DNA of 64,000 bases from Coccinella septempunctata (taxonomy: Eukaryota > Arthropoda > Insecta > Coleoptera > Coccinellidae). The translations under genes and the position numbers were made by a program. The notes beneath the pieces were generated by a model. The model was not told where the DNA came from. It did not search any database and saw only the letters and a program-made list of their open reading frames with translations. The DNA lies in assembly GCF_907165205.1 (NCBI RefSeq), contig NC_058195.1:3782001-3846000 (forward strand), read 5' to 3'. The number at the start of each line of letters is the position of its first letter. Within the stretch, counting starts at the first letter, position 1. This document shows, one piece after another, positions 1 through 10,719 of the stretch.

Positions 1-3000
1 AAGATCATCTTGTCGAGTACTAAATCTGAGAATTTCATCTATCTCGGCATAACCGTACGGTCTTGACGAATTCTCAAGTGAAATTCGCAATTTTTGAAAA
101 ATGCCATTTCCAAGATGAAAACTGAACGAAAGGAGATAGGCTTTCGAAATTACTCGCAATAGATTCAGCGTGATCGAAAACCTATATTTCCATACCAAAA
201 TTTCAAATACCTGGCCCTGTTCAGGAGAAAATAATTTTTTTTCTTTTTCCACTTTTCATTTTCGAGTTGACTTCGCAGAGCTCTGTGGAGTGCAATTCTC
301 TATTGAATCATCAACTGTTTGATTTTCTAGAATCTTCGAAACAAATTCTATGCACTCCATATTCTAAGACAGTAGTAGGACACTCTGATTTTCAGGCAGA
401 GGAGCAAATAGGTCATTTTAGGGGGGTCTAACCCTTTGCTCATTTTTGACCCAAAAAATCGAGATTTTCGAAATCGAGTTTTTCTGCTAGGGTGGAAGCC
501 TTGGCAACGCTATTTACGAAACCGAAAATCCCAATTGGATCAGACGAATATAGCAGGAGATATCGCAGATTGAAAATTGCGATTTTTGAAAAATTGCCAT
601 TTCCAGGATGAAAATCTAAACGAAGGGAGATAGGCTTTGGGAATTGCTCGCAATAATCTCAGCGTGTTCGAAAACCTATATTTTCATACCAAAATTTCAA
701 ATATCTGACACTGTTTAGGAGAAAATAAGTTTTTTTGTTTTTCCACTTTTCTTTTTCGAGTTGACTTCGAAGAGCTCTCTGGAGTGCAATTTTCTATTGA
801 ATCATCAACTGTTTGGTTTTCTAGAATCTTCAAAAAGAATTCTATGCACTCCATATCCTAAGACAGTTGTAGGACACCCTGATTTTCAGGCAGAGGAGCA
901 AATAGGTCATTTTAGGGGGTCTAACCCCTTGCTCATTTTTGACCCAAAAAATCGAGATTTTCGAAATCGAGTTTTTATGCTAGGGTGGAAACCTTGGCAA
1001 CGCTGATTACGACATCGAAAATCCCAATTGGATCAGACGAATATAACAGGAGATATCGCAGATTGAAAATTGCGATTTTTGAAAAATTGCCATTTCCGAG
1101 ATGAAAATCTAAACGAAGGGAGATAGGCTTTCGAAATTGCTCGCAATAGATTCAGCGTGTTCGAAAACCCATATTTTCATACCAAAATTTCAAATATCTG
1201 GCCCTGTTCAGGAGAAAATAATTTTTTTTGTTTTTCCACTTTTCATTTTCGAGTTGACTTCGAAGAGCTCTCTGGAGTGCAATTCTCTATTGAATCATCA
1301 ACTGTTTGGTTTTCTAGAATCTTCAAAAAGAATTCTATGCACTCCATATCCTAAGACAGTTGTAGGACACCCTGATTTTCAGGCAGAGGAGCAAATAGGT
1401 CATTTTAGGGGGGTCTAACCACTTGCTCATTTTTGACCCAAAAAATCGATATTTTCGAAATCGAGTTTTTATGCTAGGGTGGAAGCCTTGGCAACGCTGA
1501 TTACGAAACCGAAAATCCCAATTGGATCATACGAATATAACAGGAGATATCGCAGACTGAAAATTGCGATTTTTGAAAAATTGCCATTTCCAAGATGAAA
1601 ATCTAAACGAAGGGAGATAGGCTCTAGAAATTGCTCGCAATAGATTCAGCGTGTTCGAAAACTTATATTTTCATACCAAAATTTCAAATATGTGACACTG
1701 TTCAGGAGAAAATAATTTTTTTTGTTTTTCCACTTTTCATTTTCGAGTTGACTTCGAAGAGCTCTCTGGAGTGCAATTCTCTATTGAATCATCAACTGTT
1801 TGGTTTTCTAGAATCTTCGAAACTAATTCTATGCACTCCATATCCTAAGACAGTTGTAGGACACCCTGATTTTCAGGCAGAGTAGCAAATACGTCATTTT
1901 AGGGGGGTCTAACCCCTTGCTCATTTTTGACCCAAAAAATCGAGATTTTCGAAATCGAGTTTTTATGCCAGGGTGGAAGCCTTGGCAACGCTATTTACGA
2001 AACCGAAAATCCCAATTGGATCAGACGAATATAGCAGGAGATATCGCAGATTGAAAATTGCGATTTTTGAAAAATTGCCATTTCCAGGATGAAAATCTAA
2101 ACGAAGGGAGATAGGCTTTGGGAATTGCTCGCAATAAATTCAGCGTGTTCGAAAACCTATATTTTCATACCAAAATTTCAAATATCTGACACTGTTTAGG
2201 AGAAAATAATTTTTTTTGTTTTTCCACTTTTCATTTTCGAGTTGACTTCGAAGAGCTCTCTGGAGTGCAATTTTCTATTGAATCATCAACTGTTTGGTTT
2301 TCTAGAATCTTCAAAAAGAATTCTATGCACTCCATATCCTAAGACAGTTGTAGGACACCCTGATTTTCAGGCAGAGGAGCAAATAGGTCATTTTAGGGGG
2401 GTCTAACCCCTTGCTCATTTTTGACCCAAAAAATCGAGATTTTCGAAATCGAGTTTTTATGCTAGGGTGGAAGCCTTGGCAACGCTGATTACGAAACCGA
2501 AAATCCCAATTGGATCAGACGAATATAACAGGAGATATCGCAGATTGAAAATTGCGATTTTTGAAAAATTGCCATTTCCGAGATGAAAATCTAAACAAAG
2601 GGAGATAGGCTTTCGAAATTGCTCGCAATAGATTCAGCGTGTTTGAAAACCCATATTTTCATACCAAAATTTCAAATATCTGACACTGTTTAGGAGAAAA
2701 TAATTTTTTTTGTTTTTCCACTTTTCTTTTTCGAGTTGACTTCGAAGAGCTCTCTGGAGTGCAATTCTCTATTGAATCATCAACTGCTTGGTTTTCTAGA
2801 ATCTTCAAAAAGAATTCTATGCACTCCATATCCTAGGACAGTTGTAGGACACCCTGATTTTCAGGCAGAGGAACAAATAGGTCATTTTAGGGGGGTCTAA
2901 CCCCTTGCTCATTTTTGACCCCAAAAATCGAGATTTTCGAAATCGAGTATTTATGCTGAGGTGGAAGCCTTGGCAACGCTATTTACGAAACCGAAAATCC

Positions 3001-5531
3001 CAATTGGATCAGACGAATATAGCAGGAGATATCGCAGATTAAAAATTGCGATTTTTGAAAAATTGCCATTTCCAGGATGAAAATCTAAACGAAGGGAGAT
3101 AGGCTTTGGGAATTGCTCGCAATAAATTCAGCGTGTTCGAAAACCTATATTTTCATACCAAAATTTCAAATATCTGACACTGTTTAGGAGAAAATAATTT
3201 TTTTTGTTTTTCCACTTTTCATTTTCGAGTTGACTTCGAAGAGCTCTCTGGAGTGCAATTTTCTATTGAATCATCAACTGTTTGGTTTTCTAGAATCTTC
3301 AAAAAGAATTCTATGCACTCCATATCCTAAGACAGTTGTAGGACACCCTGATTTTCAGGCAGAGGAGCAAATAGGTCATTTTAGGGGGGTCTAACCCCTT
3401 GCTCATTTTTGACCCAAAAAATCGAGATTTTCGAAATCTAGTTTTTATGCTAGGGTGGAAGCCTTGGCAACGCTGATTACGAAACCGAAAATCCCAATTG
3501 GATCAGACGAATATAACAGGAGATATCGCAGATTGAAAATTGCGATTTTTGAAAAATTGCCATTTCCGAGATGAAAATCTAAACGAAGGGAGATAGGCTT
3601 TGGGAATTGCTCGCAATAAATTCAGCGTGTTCGAAAACCTATATGTTCATACCAAAATTTCAAATATCTGACACTGTTTAGGAGAAAATAAGTTTTTTTG
3701 TTTTTCCACTTTTCTTTTTCGAGTTGACTTCGAAGAGCTCTCTGGAGTGCAATTTTCTATTGAATCATCAACTGTTTGGTTTTCTAGAATCTTCAAAAAG
3801 AATTCTATGCACTCCATATCCTAAGACAGTTGTAGGACACCCTGATATTCAGGCAGAGGAGCAAATAGGTCATTTTAGGGGGGTCTAACCCCTTGCTCAT
3901 TTTTGACCCAAAAAATCGAGATTTTCGAAATCGAGTTTTTATGCTAGGGTGGAAGCCTTGGCAACGCTGATTACGAAACCGAAAATCCCAATTGGATCAG
4001 ACGAATATAACAGGAGATATCGCAGATTGAAAATTGCGATTTTTGAAAAATTGCCATTTCCGAGATGAAAATCTAAACGAAGGGAGATAGGCTTTCGAAA
4101 TTGCTCGCAATAGATTCAGCGTGTTTGAAAACCCATATTTTCATACCAAAATTTCAAATATCTGACACTGTTTAGGAGAAAATAATTTTTTTTGTTTTTC
4201 CACTTTTCTTTTTCGAGTTGACTTCGAAGAGCTCTCTGGAGTGCAATTCTCTATTGAATCATCAACTGCTTGGTTTTCTAGAATCTTCAAAAAGAATTCT
4301 ATGCACTCCATATCCTAGGACAGTTGTAGGACACCCTGATTTTCAGGCAGAGGAGCAAATAGGTCATTTTAGGGGGGTCTAACCCCTTGCTCATTTTTGA
4401 CCCCAAAAATCGAGATTCGAAATCGAGTATTTATGCTAGGGTGGAAGCCTTGGCAACGCTGATTACGAAACCGAGAATCCCAATTGGATCAGACGAATAT
4501 AACAGGAGATATCGCAGATTGAAAATTGCGATTTTTAAAAAATTGCCATTTCCGAGATGAAAATCTAAACGAAGGGAGATAGGCTTTCGAAATTGCTCGC
4601 AATAGATTCAGCGTGTTCGAAAACCTTTATTTTCGTACCAAAATTTCAAATATCTGGCCCTGTTTAGGAGAAAATAATTTTTTTTGTTTTTCCACTTTTC
4701 ATTTTCGAGTTGACTTCGAAGAGCTCTCTGGAGTGCAATTCTCTATTGAATCATCAACTGTTTAGTTTTCTAGAATCTTCAAAACAAATTCTATGCACGC
4801 CATATCCTAAGACAGTGATAGAACATCCTTATTTTCAGACAGAGTAGCAAATAGGTCATTTTAGGGGGGTCTTACCCCTTGCTCATTTTTGACCCAAAAA
4901 ATCGAGATTTTCGAAATCGAGTTTTTGTGCTAGGGTGGTAGCCTTGGCAACAATGATTACGATACCGAAAATCCCAATTGGATCAGACGAATATAACAGG
5001 AGATATCGCAGATTAAAAATTGCGATTTTTGAAAAATTGCCATTTCCAAGATGAAAATCTTAACGAAGGGAGATATGTTTTCGAAATTGCTCGCAATAGA
5101 TTCAGCGTATTCGAAAACCTATATTTTTTTACCAAACTTTCAAATATCTGACACTGTTTAGAGAAAAATCGAATTTAGTGTTTTTCCATTTTTCAGTTCA
5201 CTTTGAAGTGTTCTCTGGAGTGCAATTCTCAATGGAATCATCAACTGTACGCTTTGGTGGAATCAACAAAGTAAGTATTATACACTCCATATCCTTAGTC
5301 AGTAATAGGACACCCTGATTTTCCTGCAGTGGAGCAAATAGGTCATTTTGGGGGGGTCTAACCCCTTGCTCATTTTTGACCCAAAAAATCGAGATTTTCG
5401 AAATCGAGATTTTATGCTAGGGTGGAAGCCTTGGCAATGCTGATTACGAAACCGGAAATCCCAATTCGATCAGACGAACATAACAGGAGATATCGCAGAT
5501 TGAAATTTGCAATTTTTGAAAAAATGCCATT
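1..5531 (+). repeat. Satellite array 1, ~494-bp monomer, truncated by window edge
   Basis: A head-to-tail satellite of about 11 monomers. The anchor word gagttgactt recurs at 264, 758, 1251, 1745, 2238, 2733, 3227, 3720 and onward, giving steps of 493-495 bp. Monomers are nearly identical in the interior. The last one (about 5150-5531) is clearly diverged: it carries tggaatcaacaaagtaagt where the others carry tagaatcttcaaaaagaat. Each monomer contains a dyad GGGGTCTAACCCC and a hairpin-like gattttcgaaatc. Apparent frames of 80-93 codons recur in some monomers but are broken in most others by a C/T change that makes TAG, so they are not taken as genes. The array continues beyond the left edge. 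A role in heterochromatin is inferred only from tandem structure. Confidence 0.97.
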
Positions 5532-6735
5532 TCCATTGACCATAATTTGAATACTAATCCTTTCAGCAAAATTCTGTTTGCATATTCGTAGTCTGCGTCC
5601 TCGATTTAGTGAATACTCCAATTTTGGTGGAAATCGGAGAGATCGAAAATTTTTCAAATTTTCCATTTTTGCGATTTTTCGAAAAATATTTTTGGTCTCG
5701 GATCTGAACCAAATTTGTACTGTACACTTATTCGAGAGCGTAGAACACGTATATGAAAACAGATATTTTTTAAAAAATTTATTTTTCAAGTTATGGTCGA
5801 TGGAAAATCCGAAATTTCAGACCTTCGCGAAAAAATCATAAAATCTGAACTGCTTGCTTTAGACGGATGAAATGAGGTTTTTTCTATTTGCAAAGAACCA
5901 GTCTATCACCAAAAAAATCAGCTTGTATCCAGTGCCTTTTTTCTGGCTGCTACAGCTCCTCAAAGTTGACCAATTTTTTCGAAATTTTTCCACCCTATAA
6001 TCTTCCATACAATTCATCGCAGGGGTTTTAGCGTCACCTCTTCACTCATTTTGATTCGTATATAGGATCCTCGACCGTTTCAGTTTCGGCTTGTCCCAAA
6101 TCTCGAGCACCGTTTGCCCGTCACCGACACGTGCTGTTATATAAGTTGTAGGGGAGGAATAAAAAATGAAAAATCACCCTTTTTCTCTCCATCCTAGTCA
6201 TCAGTCCGAGGTCGTCGAGCTCGGCCCAGTTTATTATCTCAATACGAGGACTTTTTTCACTTTTTTCTCCGCGGGGTCGGATTCTACCATCAGCAGGGGG
6301 GTCAAGATAGGAGGCAAGGGGTTGTGGGTGATTATTTAGAAAGTCTTGTTAACCACCGCTGTTTTTGCGTCGGACGTTTTGCGCTAGATTTAATGGGTCT
6401 GAATGGGGGCATAATGAGGCCTGTTTCGGACGTGTTATGAGTGTTTTGTTCGTGAAAAATTAGGTACTTTGGGAGGCGACTTGAGATTTATTTGTTGAAC
6501 ATGAAACTAGCTCCATTGAGTTGTATACGTCTGCAGGAGTTCTTTTTCCATTTTATACTATCTTACGGATCTATCTCATTTTAAAGCAATAATATAATAT
6601 TTTCAAGAACACAGGCAAATTTTGTACTTCGCGATATTTCTATGAATTAACTTCAGTTTGAATAATTTTTCCATCGACCTAAGCAAAAAATTACATTTAA
6701 GTAAGTAAGTACTAATTTCCGAACGAAAAGTTCTC
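5532..6735. other. Intergenic; AT-rich satellite-edge sequence
   Basis: Directly right of satellite array 1. From 5532 to about 5840 the base composition and short words (aaaattttt, gatttttcgaaaaat) resemble the satellite, but I cannot align it to the monomer. The rest is unique-looking sequence. The open frames at 5412-5841 on both strands overlap the satellite edge and look like chance frames. No gene or RNA seen. Confidence 0.5.
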
Positions 6736-6960
6736 TACACTGCGCAAAAAAATTAACGCACATTCTGAAAATCTCAATTTTAATGAAAGTTAACTCTACA
6801 TTGACTTTATATAACTTATTTTTTATGTTCTCTCGGGAAGATTTTGAACGAAACAAGACACATTAAATGGAAGAAAAATTTAGGATTTCATCGAATCTTA
6901 TGTGAAAGAAGAGAAATGAACAATTTTCAAAATACTGAAATGCTGATAAGTGATTTAATA

Positions 6961-7093
6961 CTAACGTCCAGTTTCATAATCAAACCTTAAGTCCCTTTAA
7001 TTTTAAAACTTCCTTTAACCCTACTAAAAATGACAGTAAAGGAAGCTTTAAGCTTAAAGTGTCTTTAAATTGGATTATGAAACTGGACGTTAG
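6961..7093. mobile_element. 133-bp MITE nested in Tc1 copy 1
   Basis: Perfect 20-bp terminal inverted repeats (ctaacgtccagtttcataat and its complement) flank a short core rich in ttaaag and ctttaa words. TA at 6959-6960 and 7094-7095 fits a 2-bp target duplication. The element is absent from the equivalent place in the second Tc1 copy (near 38440). No coding capacity. Confidence 0.9.
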
Positions 7094-7195
7094 TATTTCC
7101 ACCCCTTGCGTTAATTACAGCTCAGCAACGACGCGACGGTTCATACTCAAAATGAGTGATCTTAAAATGTTCTGATCTAATCCTTCCCAGATTTC

Positions 7196-7783
7196 TCAGA
7201 GTTGGATTCCTAAGTCATTAAGAGTAGCTGGATGATTTTCTGAACTTCTCAGCCTTCTATTGAGGTTGTCCCGAACCTGCTCAATTGGATTGAGATCTGG
7301 ACTTCTTGCTGGCCATTCCATTCGAGAGACTTCAACCTCTTCAAGGTACTCCTGAACGATGCGCGCACGATGGGGTCTGGCATTATCTTCCATAAAAATG
7401 AAATTTTCACCAATGTATGGGGCAAATGGCACTACATGCTCTTCAAGAATGTTCCTTATATACTTATCAGCATTCATAGCTCCATTATCAACGACCACTA
7501 GGTCTGTGCGAGCAGTCAAAGATATTCAACCCCATACCATAATCGATCCTCCCCCGAAACCAGTAGTATTCAGGAAATTGCACTGAGTTTATCTTTCATG
7601 TGGACGTCTGTATACAAGGGAACGTCGATCACAATGGTAGAGGCAGAATCTAGACTCATCTGTGAAGAGAACTCTTTCCCTATCGGCCTCTTCCCAATGG
7701 ATATGCTCTCTCGCAAAATCCAAACGCACCCTTCGATGGGCTGGGGTAAGAGCTGGGCCTCTTGCCGCGACACGAAGCCTTAA
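7196..7783 (-). pseudogene. Tc1 transposase remnant (DD34E type), N-terminus deleted
   Basis: On the minus strand, from about 7783 down, the frame reads the catalytic core of a Tc1-like DDE transposase. Visible motifs are LFTDESRF (first Asp), MEDNARPHRA (second Asp) and RSPDLNPIEQ (Glu); the spacing from the second Asp to Glu is about 34 residues, as in Tc1/mariner DD34E enzymes. The helix-turn-helix DNA-binding region is missing because of the internal deletion. Two in-frame stops lie between the first and second catalytic motifs (after RRPHER, and in IMVWG*ISL). It is non-functional. The same protein is seen in the copy at 37431-38440. Confidence 0.9.
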
Positions 7784-7852
7784 ATCATATTCTCATATCA
7801 TATAGAGGCGATTTCTTATTGTCTGAGTGCGTTAAGTTTTTTGCGCAGTGTA

Positions 7853-8549
7853 TTTTGGGGGGCGAGTAGGTACTTTTCGTCCTGATTCACTTTTCGTCCT
7901 TAAACACTCGTCTACTTTGTTCCTCGTTCACAGATACGAGAGTGGCGATTTAATCAATTTCGATAGCCAGGATTCTATGAAAACCTGTTGTGACACCACG
8001 AAAAAACCACTGACAAACCTCTCCCTTCGATTCCATCCCTCACAGGCTTCGCTGTCAACCCGCGTACCGTGAAAAAATCGCGCGGGGGTTCGGTCGTGCG
8101 GTTAAATATCCCCAGGGGGGCCGATGGGACAGCTTAACGTTCATCCCCCTAAGCCACCATCATCCCTTTCGCTTTCTCAACAGGTTACGGTAAATATTTA
8201 TTTCGAGCCCGGGGGACAGACAACGCCCTGAATCACTGTTGGGAAATGGCCTTCTGCCATTCTCCGTCGATATCCTACGATGTACGGGCAGAAAATTAGA
8301 GTGAGATTCGAGTTTTTTAAAGGATCGATCTGTATAAATGAGTGGGGACAAGTTAGTTTGATGAAAGTCACAAAGAAAATTTATGCTCTCTAGCTGCTTT
8401 TTCATCCGTTCAGCTGCTCGTCACCATTCAAGATGTCAACGGAAACACTATCCTATAGAAAAAGAGTAAATGCTGACAATAGTTTCGGTCTTATTGATCT
8501 CATCAGAGTTGAGGACCCTCAATGTTGAAGGTGTCTTTTTATTTTGGCT
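7853..8549. other. Intergenic; nothing recognised
   Basis: Unique-looking sequence with a moderately GC-rich patch around 8060-8280. Short open frames on both strands have no recognisable domain and no convincing splice context. No RNA gene or repeat seen. Confidence 0.4.
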
Positions 8550-9448
8550 GTGACTAGAGTCCCGACTCGGGATCCGTGTCCAGTCCCGACGGACGAAATC
8601 AAATGACTCGAATACCAAACAGGTCGCTTGTCCTTACTCGGGACCCTTGTTTAGTCCCGACATTGTAAAAGGGTTTTGAGGTAATGTTCGCGAATCTTAT
8701 AATATTATTTATGAATAGTTGCGACAAAATTCAAGGAGTGATACCTTATTAAAAAATAGTGTGGGCTTTTTCTAAATCAAGATTGAAAAGGCAGGAGAAA
8801 ATACTATCATTTGATTTGAGAATGGAAGGAGCAACTAAGAAATTCTAAATAGTGAGAAAGTTGGGGATTGGTTAGTGTAAATTGATCCAAAGGAATTGGC
8901 AGACGTAATTCTTGATTCAGAGATGAACCTCTTCCTTACGGCCATTCTTGACTAAAAAAATGTGATAGAGAAAGGAAGCTGACAAATATATTTGTGAAAT
9001 GTATAATATTTTATACGAAATAACGACACTATGCTGCGGCATCTCAATAAAATGTATTTTTATTTGAAGTGTATGAAAATTCAGCGAAAAAGGTAAAGGT
9101 AGTAGTTCTGTTTAAAATGAGCATCTTAGATGTTTCATTTCAAGATCGCTCTTTTTTCTCTTCATAAATGTGATGATTTGAAAATAAAATATACTAACAG
9201 CATACATATTCATCTTTATAGCAACTCATATCTACATGCCCGATTGAAATATGAATCATTGTTTCTATTTGACTGGGTGTAGGCTTATGATTTGTACTGA
9301 AAATTTAGTTTTTCGCTACTCCTTTCACTGCTCAATAATTTCAGAACACCAATGCAGTGCATCGTTGAATTCGGAACCGAATAACAGTCCGGAATTTAAT
9401 GACGTCGCTCGGGACTGGACACGAGTCCCGAGTCGGGACTCTAGTCAC
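8550..9448. mobile_element. Fold-back / non-autonomous DNA element with ~38-bp terminal inverted repeats
   Basis: The left end gtgactagagtcccgactcg is matched in reverse complement at the right end (9411-9448), with the similarity continuing through gtgtccagtcccga with a few differences. A related subterminal copy (actcgggacccttgtttagt) lies near 8637. About 900 bp, AT-rich inside, with no transposase frame. I could not find a clean target-site duplication, so the superfamily (hAT-like or other) is open. Confidence 0.8.
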
Positions 9449-10139
9449 TACCTTTTATTTTTCATCATCATCCTTATGACGATGATATGGACCGTTCAAA
9501 TCGACATATTTCCAAAACCGATCACGCCGCCTCCGATAATATTAATCTATTCCAGTATATTGCGCCAAAACGGTTATTCAAATGATCGGAACGTAATTAA
9601 AATCTGAAACGTAGTGATCCCCTTAATTCCCACATGGATTCAGCTTCGTTATTCCACAGGGCTGCTTCTAATAACGTTATTGCTAGACTTAGAAAGTAAT
9701 ATCGGAGTTTATCTATTATAGAAGGCGTTAGGTGAGATTTTACGATCGACCTCTATTCGAATTTTAATTAATAATGGCTGCACCTGATGCGCTTCTGGCA
9801 TTATAGATTGCCGAAGTGTCTTTAAGGGTTTTTTTTTGGAGCACGGTGCATACTTTTTGAAGGATGTTGTAATGATATCCAGTTTTCTGAGAAAAATTGG
9901 AGTTCATTTTAGTGCATTCCTTTCGTTTCATAATTCCTCCTTTGAAAATATTTAATTCTCAAATATTCAGTACATTCATTCCGATAGGCAGAGTAAATGT
10001 AAAAGACCGTTTATCTGTGTTTAACGTTGTTTTTCTTGCATGCCGTTGAAGATTTTCATGTTTTTCTGATGTTGATATACGATAAACCGGAACTGACGAC
10101 GTTTTTACTCTTGTCGCATTCTGAAATTTTCAGATTTTT
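9449..10139. other. Intergenic; nothing recognised
   Basis: Sequence between the fold-back element and the TATA-containing stretch near 10160. No gene, RNA or repeat seen. The 118-codon frame at 9251-9607 straddles the edge of the fold-back element and is not credible as a gene. Confidence 0.35.
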
Positions 10140-10385
10140 AACGTGTGGGGAGATTTGCCTATAAAAGCAGATTTTCCTCCGCAACCGTCTCTTTTACTTT
10201 GACTCTTTTACTCTTTTGTCACTTTTACGCCCCGTACTTTCTTTTCTCTGCGATTCGACTTTAATTGTGTGCACGACAAGCCGTTCAACAAATTTAGAAA
10301 TAATTTTGTATTGCGAGTATTAGTGCTCTTAGGAATTAATTTTTACTTTTCGTTTGTTTTCCGCGAGTGCCTGAAATAAAGGAGG
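10140..10385 (+). promoter_or_regulatory. Possible TATA promoter or LTR-like segment
   Basis: A tataaaag box near 10160 is followed by a pyrimidine-rich run (repeated ctcttttact) and then an aataaa near 10375. The order TATA, short transcribed stretch, AATAAA is seen in LTRs, but no matching second LTR, primer-binding site or gag/pol frame is visible. It lies just left of the duplicated 32-nt motif at 10516-10650. It could equally be an ordinary gene promoter. Confidence 0.3.
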
Positions 10386-10515
10386 TAGGTCCATGTCTTT
10401 ACCGTTCAGTTTCTTAATTAGACCTACACCGGTTACTTCTTTGACACAGCTTTACTGTATCGCTTTCTGTAATATTTTATCGTTCCCTGTTTCGCGAGTC
10501 TGACTTTTCCCTTCG

Positions 10516-10650
10516 CTATCAGTCATGGTGCGTAAGCCCTTGGGTTACTGAGGAGAAAATCCGGCCAACCCCCCTGTTCGCGTTCCGCGTCATAAGTGTT
10601 GAAACCGAAATCTCTTTTCTATCAGTCATGGTGCGTAAGCCCTTGAGGTA
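10516..10650 (+). repeat. Spaced 32-nt motif array, copy 1 (two motifs)
   Basis: The motif ctatcagtcatggtgcgtaa followed by gcccttggggta-like sequence occurs at 10516 and 10619, 103 bp apart. The same motif occurs three times, on the opposite strand, at 52935-53172. The spacer sequence (cgttccgcgtcataagtgtt and agagaataagagataccgct) is also shared between the two loci, so this is a dispersed repeat with internal subrepeats rather than a chance match. Confidence 0.75.
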
Positions 10651-10719
10651 GAGAATAAGAGATACCGCTCTTCGTCAGTGAAGTTCCGTAGTTTGCATAG
10701 GATGTTTTGTGGCTTGTAT

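Larger units (their letters stand above)
6738..7850 (-). mobile_element. Tc1-type transposon copy 1, internally deleted
   Basis: The terminal inverted repeat starts cactgcgcaaaaaaattaac and is mirrored at the right end by gtgcgttaagttttttgcgc plus agtg. TA dinucleotides at 6736-6737 and 7851-7852 are the expected target duplication. The transposase reads on the minus strand. Compared with the longer copy at 37176-38661, this copy lacks about 500 bp at the transposase N-terminal side: the terminal repeat joins straight onto internal sequence at a shared GCAC. A 133-bp MITE is nested at 6961-7093. It is therefore a defective copy that could move only with transposase supplied from elsewhere. 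Confidence 0.92.

Noticed and set aside
1137..1885. Recurring 84-93-codon frame in satellite monomers
   Set aside because: It exists only in monomers with a C instead of T at one codon (CAG versus TAG) and depends on TTG starts; most monomers break it. Repeat-derived, not a gene.
9251..9607. 118-codon plus-strand frame
   Set aside because: It crosses the terminal inverted repeat of the fold-back element and shows no motif.
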